Shown here piece by piece: positions 58,897 to 64,000 of a DNA stretch of 64,000 bases. The notes beneath the pieces are model-generated. The model saw only the letters and a program-made list of their open reading frames with translations. It did not search any database and was not told the DNA's origin. The translations under genes were made by a program, and so were the position numbers. Numbering within the stretch: the first letter of the stretch is position 1; the number at the start of each line of letters is the position of its first letter. The DNA comes from Streptomyces sp. V3I8 (GTDB taxonomy: Bacteria > Actinomycetota > Actinomycetes > Streptomycetales > Streptomycetaceae), in the NCBI RefSeq assembly GCF_030817535.1, contig NZ_JAUSZL010000002.1, forward strand, positions 1,116,001 to 1,180,000. The letters are read 5' to 3'.

Positions 58897-61800
58897 CCAG
58901 CCCTGTCGAGCACAAACTGCGCCAGTACCTGAAACTCGTCACCTCCGAACTGCAACAGACCCGGACCCGTCTCGACGCCGTCGAGCGGCGGGACCACGAA
59001 CCCGTCGCGATCGTCGGCATGGGGTGCCGCTTCCCCGGACAGGTCGCGTCCCCGGAGGACCTGTGGCGGCTGGTCGCGGACGGGGCCGATGTCGTCGGCG
59101 ACCTGCCCGAGGGCCGGGGCTGGGACCCGGCGGACCTCTACGACCCGGAGCCGGGCCGCCCCGGCAAGAGCTATGTGCGTACCGGAGCCTTCCTCGACGA
59201 CGCGTCGGGGTTCGACGCCGAGTTCTTCGGGATCAACCCGCGCGAGGCCCTGGCGATGGACCCGCAGCAGCGGCTGTGGCTGGAGGTGACCTGGGAGGCG
59301 CTGGAGCGGGCCGGCATCGATCCGCTGTCGCTGCGCGGCAGCCGGACCGGGGTCTTCGCCGGACTGACGCACCAGGGGTACGCGTTCCCGGCGCGGGTGG
59401 GTCCCGACGACGAGGTGGCCGGGTACCGGCTCACCGGGAGCACCGCGGCGGTGGCGGCCGGCCGGACCTCCTACGTCCTTGGTCTGACCGGCCCCGCGGT
59501 GACCGTGGACACCGCCTGCTCCTCCTCCCTGGTCGCCCTGCACCAGGCGGTCAACTCGCTGCGTTCCGGGGAGAGTTCGCTGGCACTGGCGGGCGGGGTG
59601 ACCGTGATGGCGACACCCGGCGCCTTCGTGGAGTTCAGCCGGCAGCGCGGCCTGGCCGCGGACGGCCGGTGCAAGTCGTTCGCCGCGGCGGCCGACGGCA
59701 CCGGCTGGGGCGAGGGCGCCGGCGTCCTGGTGCTGGAGCGGCTGGCGGACGCACGGCGCGAAGGCCATCCGGTGCTGGCCGTGATCCGCGGTTCCGCCGT
59801 CAACCACGGTGGTGCCGGCAACGGCCTGACCGCGCCCAACGGTCCGTCGCAGGAGCGGCTGATCGAGGCGGCGCTGGCCGCCGCCCGGCTCTCGCCCGCC
59901 GAAGTCGACGCGGTCGAGGCGCACGGCACCGGGACCACGTTGGGTGATCCGATCGAGGCCCGCGCGCTGCTGGCGGCGTACGGCCGGGACCGGCCCGCGG
60001 ACCGCCCGCTCTGGCTGGGCTCGGTGAAGTCCAACATCGCGCACACCCAGGCCGCCTCAGGGGTCGCCGGGGTGATCAAGATGGTGATGGCGATGCGGCA
60101 CGGCGTGCTGCCGCGCACCCTGCACGCCGACGAACCGACCCCGCACGTGGACTGGACGGCCGGCGCCGTACGACTGCTCACCGAGGAACGCGCATGGCCC
60201 GACGAAGGCCGCCCGCGCCGCGCCGGGGTCTCCTCCTTCGGCGTGAGCGGCACCAACGCCCACGTCATCCTGGAACAGGCTCCCGACACGGCGGACGAGC
60301 CACCCGCCGACGGCGCCGGCACCGCGGGCGGCCGGCCTGCCGCGGACGGCGCGGACGACTCCGACGACACGGACAGCACGGACGGCGGCGGTCCGGGCAC
60401 CGCCACGGCCGCGGCGGTGCCCGCGGCGCCGGTGTCCGCGACGCCGTGGGTGGTGTCCGCCTCCAGCGCGCAGGCGCTGCGGGACCAGGCGGCGCGGCTG
60501 GCCGCCTACGCAGCTGCCCACCCGGAGGCGACCGCGGCGGACATCGGCCACTCCCTTGTCACCACCCGGTCCGCCCTCCCGTTCAGGGCGGTCGCGGTCG
60601 GCTCCGGACGGACCCGGCTGGTGGAGGCGCTGGAGGCACTGTCCCGGGGCGAGGAGTCGCCGGCGGTCGTCACGGCCGGGGCGGGGCCCGGCCCGCTGGA
60701 GGCGGACACCGCCGCCCGGCGCCGGATCGTGTTCGTCTTCCCGGGCCAGGGCGCGCAGTTCGCCGGCATGGCCACCGGTCTGCTGGACACCTCCCCGCTC
60801 TTCCGCGAGACGATGGAGGAGTGCGCGGCGGCGCTGGCACCGTACGTGGACTGGTCGCTGCTGGACGTGCTGCGCGGGACCGACGCGAGCTGGCTGGAGC
60901 GGGTGGACGTGGTCCAGCCCGCGCTCTTCGCGGTGATGGTGTCCCTGGCCGCACTGTGGCGTTCGGTGGGCGTCACCCCGGACGTGGTGGTGGGCCACTC
61001 CCAGGGCGAGATCGCCGCTGCCTGCGTGGCGGGCGCCCTCTCGCTGCCCGACGCGGCCCGGGTGGTGGCCGTCCGCAGCCGGGCACTGCGCGCGCTGGCC
61101 GGCGGGGGCGGGATGGTCACGGTCGCGCTGGGCGAGACCGAGGCCGCCACCCTGGTCGCGCCCTGGGGCGCGCGGCTCTCGGTGGCCGCGGTCAACAGCC
61201 CTTTGTCGGTGGTGGTGTCCGGCGACGTGGCCGCGCTGGCCGAGCTGACCGACCGGTGCGCCGCGGACGGGGTGCGGACACGCCGGATCCCGGTGGACTA
61301 CGCCTCGCACTCCGCGCAGGTCGAGGAGGTACGCGACGAACTGCTCGGCGCGCTTTCCGGGATCACGGCGGACTCCCCGCGCACGGCGTTCCTCTCCACG
61401 GTCACCGGGGCCCTGCTGGACGCCGCCGACCACCGGTCCGAGTACTGGTACCTCAACCTCCGCCGGCCCGTCCGGTTCGCCGAGGTCACCCGAGAGCTGG
61501 CCGGCGGCGGCTACGACGTCTTCCTGGAGATCGGCCCGCATCCGGTGCTGACGGTGCCGGTCCAGGAGACCGTGGAGGACGCCGGGGCCGGCGGTGTCCT
61601 GGTCACCGGGTCGCTGCGCCGTGACGACAACGGCATGGAGGGATTCCTGCGGGCGGCGGGCCGGCTGTACGCCCACGGTGTCCGCCTGGACTGGGAGCGG
61701 CTGTTCGCGGGCCGGGGCGCCCGCCGGCTGGACCTCCCGACGTACGCCTTCCAGCGTCGCGGCTACTGGCTGGCCGACGGCGGGGCGGACCTGGACGTCG

Positions 61801-64000
61801 CGGCCACCGGGCTCGCGCCGGGCGGCCATCCCCTGGTCGGGGCGGTCGTCGCCACCGCGACCGGGAACGGTCTGGTGCTGAGCGGACGGCTGTCGGTCCG
61901 CGCTCAGCCGTGGCTCGCCGACCACACCGTGCACGACACGGTGCTGTTCCCCGGCACGGCCTTCCTCGAACTCGCCTCGCACGCCGGCCGGCTGCTGGGC
62001 GCGGAGCGGGTACGGGAGCTGACCGTGCAGGCGCCGCTGGCTCTGTCCGCGGAGGGCGGGACGACCTTCCAGGTGGTGGCGGAGAGCCGGGACGAGGGCT
62101 GGGCCGTCAGCGTGCACTCCCGGACCGGGGACGACGAGCCCTGGATCCGGCACGCGACCGGTGTCCTCGACGACGAGCCGGCCGCGGCTGTGCCGGAGGA
62201 CGGGGCCTGGCCGCCCGACGGCGCGGTCGCGGTCGACCTCGGCGACCACTACGCCCGGCTGGCCGGCCGGGGCTACGGGTACGGGCCGGCCTTCCAGGGG
62301 CTGCGGGCGGCCTGGCGGCTCGGGGACACGGTCCTCGCCGAGGTACGGCTGGAGGGGGAACCGCTCTCCGGCGCCGCGTCGTTCGGCCTGCATCCCGCTC
62401 TGCTGGACGCGGCCGCGCAGAGTGTCGCGCTGACCGGCCCGCAGGACGGCGCCGGACCGGCGGGCCGGACCGCGGTCCGGCTGCCGTTCTCGTGGAGCGA
62501 TGTCTGCCTGCACACGACCGGGGCGTCGGCGGTGCGCGTCCGGCTGTCGCCCGCCGGGGCGGACGCGGTGTCCCTCACGCTCACCGACCCGTCCGGGCGT
62601 CCTGTGGCCTCGGTGGGCTCCCTGGCCCTTCGTCCGGTCGACCCCGCGCAGTTCTCCGCCGCCCGCACGGCAGGCGGGGGACTGTTCCGGCTGGCGTGGA
62701 CGCCCGCGCCCGCTGGGCGGCCGGCGGCACCCGGTGGGCACGCCCTGCTGGGACCGGTGCCCGGCCTTGACGGGCCCGACGACATGCGCGCGGACGGCGG
62801 GACACCCCGGTACGACGACCTCGCCGCGCTGAGCGGCCGCATCCGTTCCGGCGGCCCGGTGCCCCCCACGGTGGTGGTGTCCTGCACCCCGGCCGCCGTC
62901 GCCGCCGCGTACTCCCCCTCCGCCTCCCCCTCCGCCTCCCCCTCCGCCGCCGACGCCGACGCCCCTTCCGTCCGTACGACGCTGGAGCACTCCCTGGGCC
63001 TGCTCCAGGCGTACCTCACCGACGAGCGGCTCGGCGCGTCCAGGCTGGTGCTGCTGACCCACGGCGCGGTGGCGGCGCGGCCGGGCGACGTCCCGGACGA
63101 CGCGCAGGCAGCGCTCTGGGGCCTGGTCCGGACCGCCCAGACCGAGCACCCCGGCCGGTTCGTCCTGGTCGACACCGACACCGGTCGGCTCTCCCCCGGC
63201 CGGCTGGCCGCGGCACTGGCCACCGGGGAACCCCAGATCGCGGTGCGCGCCGACACGGTGCTGCACCCCGGCCTCGCACGCCCCGACGGGCCGACGGAGC
63301 CCGAAGGGGCGCGGGAGGGGCGGCCGTTCGCCGACGGCACCGTGCTGATCACCGGCGGCACCGGCATGCTCGGCACCCTGCTCGCCCGTCATCTGGTCAC
63401 CGTCCACGGAGCCCGGCGCCTGCTGCTGCTGAGCCGTCGGGGCCCGGCCGCCGCGGGCGCCGCCGAGCTGGTGCCGGAGCTGTCCGCGCTCGGTGCCGAC
63501 GTGGAGGTGGCCGCCTGCGACGTCGGCGACCGGGACGCCCTGGCGACGCAGCTGGCGCGGATCCCGGCGGACGCCCCGCTGACCGCGGTGGTGCACACCG
63601 CCGGTGTACTGGACGACGCGGTGCTGACCTCGGTCACCTCCGACCGGCTGGAGCGGGTGCTGCGTCCGAAGACGGACGCGGCGCAGCACCTCGACGCCCT
63701 GACCCGGCACCTGGACCTCTCCGCGTTCGTGCTGTTCTCCTCGGCGGCCGGGCTGCTCGGCACGGCCGGACAGGGCGCGTACGCCGCGGCGAACGCGGCC
63801 CTGGACGCGCTGGCGGAGCGCCGCCGGGCGAGCGGCCTGCCTGCGCTCTCGCTGGCCTGGGGCTTCTGGGAGCAGCAGAGCGCGATGACCGGTCACCTGG
63901 GCGAGGCGGACCTCGCGCGGATCGCCCGGTCCGGGATGCGGCCACTGACGTCGGAGGAGGGCCTGGCGCTCTTCGACGCGGCACTGGCGGACGGGGCGGC
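58893..64000 (+). CDS. Modular type I PKS: module 5 (KS-AT-DH-KR..., cut by window edge)
   Basis: The frame starts with ATG at 58893 (ATGA with the previous stop) and is still open at the window end; about 1702 residues are visible. Domains: docking helix ([14 protein letters not shown]); KS with Cys209; AT with Ser703 in GHSQGE and YASH at 803-806, hence methylmalonate; DH with His1011 in [12 protein letters not shown] from about 1482 with LDD (B-type), Ser-Tyr-Asn residues present. A methyl-branched alkene is predicted. The KS differs from its siblings at [18 protein letters not shown] and [11 protein letters not shown]. The ACP and any further modules lie outside. Confidence 0.9.
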   Translation, partial: MTSPVEHKLRQYLKLVTSELQQTRTRLDAVERRDHEPVAIVGMGCRFPGQVASPEDLWRLVADGADVVGDLPEGRGWDPADLYDPEPGRPGKSYVRTGAFLDDASGFDAEFFGINPREALAMDPQQRLWLEVTWEALERAGIDPLSLRGSRTGVFAGLTHQGYAFPARVGPDDEVAGYRLTGSTAAVAAGRTSYVLGLTGPAVTVDTACSSSLVALHQAVNSLRSGESSLALAGGVTVMATPGAFVEFSRQRGLAADGRCKSFAAAADGTGWGEGAGVLVLERLADARREGHPVLAVIRGSAVNHGGAGNGLTAPNGPSQERLIEAALAAARLSPAEVDAVEAHGTGTTLGDPIEARALLAAYGRDRPADRPLWLGSVKSNIAHTQAASGVAGVIKMVMAMRHGVLPRTLHADEPTPHVDWTAGAVRLLTEERAWPDEGRPRRAGVSSFGVSGTNAHVILEQAPDTADEPPADGAGTAGGRPAADGADDSDDTDSTDGGGPGTATAAAVPAAPVSATPWVVSASSAQALRDQAARLAAYAAAHPEATAADIGHSLVTTRSALPFRAVAVGSGRTRLVEALEALSRGEESPAVVTAGAGPGPLEADTAARRRIVFVFPGQGAQFAGMATGLLDTSPLFRETMEECAAALAPYVDWSLLDVLRGTDASWLERVDVVQPALFAVMVSLAALWRSVGVTPDVVVGHSQGEIAAACVAGALSLPDAARVVAVRSRALRALAGGGGMVTVALGETEAATLVAPWGARLSVAAVNSPLSVVVSGDVAALAELTDRCAADGVRTRRIPVDYASHSAQVEEVRDELLGALSGITADSPRTAFLSTVTGALLDAADHRSEYWYLNLRRPVRFAEVTRELAGGGYDVFLEIGPHPVLTVPVQETVEDAGAGGVLVTGSLRRDDNGMEGFLRAAGRLYAHGVRLDWERLFAGRGARRLDLPTYAFQRRGYWLADGGADLDVAATGLAPGGHPLVGAVVATATGNGLVLSGRLSVRAQPWLADHTVHDTVLFPGTAFLELASHAGRLLGAERVRELTVQAPLALSAEGGTTFQVVAESRDEGWAVSVHSRTGDDEPWIRHATGVLDDEPAAAVPEDGAWPPDGAVAVDLGDHYARLAGRGYGYGPAFQGLRAAWRLGDTVLAEVRLEGEPLSGAASFGLHPALLDAAAQSVALTGPQDGAGPAGRTAVRLPFSWSDVCLHTTGASAVRVRLSPAGADAVSLTLTDPSGRPVASVGSLALRPVDPAQFSAARTAGGGLFRLAWTPAPAGRPAAPGGHALLGPVPGLDGPDDMRADGGTPRYDDLAALSGRIRSGGPVPPTVVVSCTPAAVAAAYSPSASPSASPSAADADAPSVRTTLEHSLGLLQAYLTDERLGASRLVLLTHGAVAARPGDVPDDAQAALWGLVRTAQTEHPGRFVLVDTDTGRLSPGRLAAALATGEPQIAVRADTVLHPGLARPDGPTEPEGAREGRPFADGTVLITGGTGMLGTLLARHLVTVHGARRLLLLSRRGPAAAGAAELVPELSALGADVEVAACDVGDRDALATQLARIPADAPLTAVVHTAGVLDDAVLTSVTSDRLERVLRPKTDAAQHLDALTRHLDLSAFVLFSSAAGLLGTAGQGAYAAANAALDALAERRRASGLPALSLAWGFWEQQSAMTGHLGEADLARIARSGMRPLTSEEGLALFDAALADGA
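62914..62949 (+). repeat. Three perfect 12-base tandem repeats in a PKS linker
   Basis: The unit TCCCCCTCCGCC is repeated three times without a mismatch. It encodes a Ser-Pro-Ser-Ala-type repeat in the KR structural subdomain region of module 5. It is probably a flexible linker produced by slippage, and a likely site of length variation. Confidence 0.8.

Noticed and set aside
1..64000. tRNA, rRNA, CRISPR arrays, insertion sequences, attachment sites
   Set aside because: I found no cloverleaf, array of spaced repeats, transposase or integrase frame, or terminal inverted repeats. The ImmA-like genes alone do not establish a mobile element.

Overview
The window reads as Streptomyces or a close actinomycete. 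GC is very high, third codon positions are GC-rich, genes sit in long runs of GTGA/ATGA stop-start overlaps, and the rare TTA (bldA-type) leucine codon occurs in only a few genes. Almost everything belongs to specialised metabolism, and I count at least four biosynthetic blocks with interspersed regulators and exporters.

1-5,300: the 3' end of an MFS exporter, then a leftward, translationally coupled four-gene operon. It encodes a PaiB/KtzT-type heme protein (piperazate synthase), an MSOX-family flavin oxidase, a NadC-like phosphoribosyltransferase and an ornithine/lysine N-hydroxylase. The hydroxylase and KtzT-like pair is the known N-N bond-forming route to piperazate. The other two enzymes are unexpected beside it.

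5,600-21,300: a lipid block flanked by two copies of a regulatory module (EspR/XRE-like HTH protein plus ImmA/IrrE-type HELGH metallopeptidase). The left copy also has a MAB_1171c-type membrane protein and a tandem double-LuxR protein. The lipid block runs leftward: quinone-oxidoreductase-like enzyme, P450, fatty-acyl-AMP ligase, ferritin-like di-iron protein, hotdog thioesterase, ACP, cyclopropane-synthase-like methyltransferase, acyl-ACP desaturase, Sfp-type PPTase. A rightward hotdog thioesterase and MaoC pair meets it head-on. A KAS III gene lies at the right edge.

21,400-29,900: the most unusual part. A compact leftward operon encodes a TrpB2-type PLP enzyme, a GHMP-fold protein of the beta-RFAP synthase (C-ribosylating) type, a HemN-like radical SAM enzyme, a PfkB sugar kinase, a 17-residue peptide with a strong ribosome binding site, a nucleotidyltransferase whose C-terminus looks like a PqqD/RRE peptide-binding domain, and a three-gene ABC exporter. 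I interpret this as a candidate RiPP-like pathway of a type I do not recognise. A divergent TauD-type dioxygenase and a thymidylate-kinase-like gene may belong to it.

31,900-64,000: a LysR regulator, an SAM O-methyltransferase and four rightward modular type I PKS genes, the last cut by the window edge. The line is KSQ-AT-ACP loading, then modules 1 to 5. Predicted extenders are methylmalonate, malonate, methylmalonate, malonate, methylmalonate, with reductive sets KR, DH-ER-KR, DH-KR, KR, DH-KR. No NRPS module or terminal thioesterase is inside the window. A plausible overall reading is a hybrid locus in which the PKS chain, and possibly the FAAL-loaded lipid, is joined to piperazate-type building blocks by enzymes encoded to the right. 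The peptide operon may be an independent neighbouring cluster. TTA codons in the double-LuxR, HTH, nucleotidyltransferase, TauD and methyltransferase genes suggest shared bldA-dependent developmental timing.
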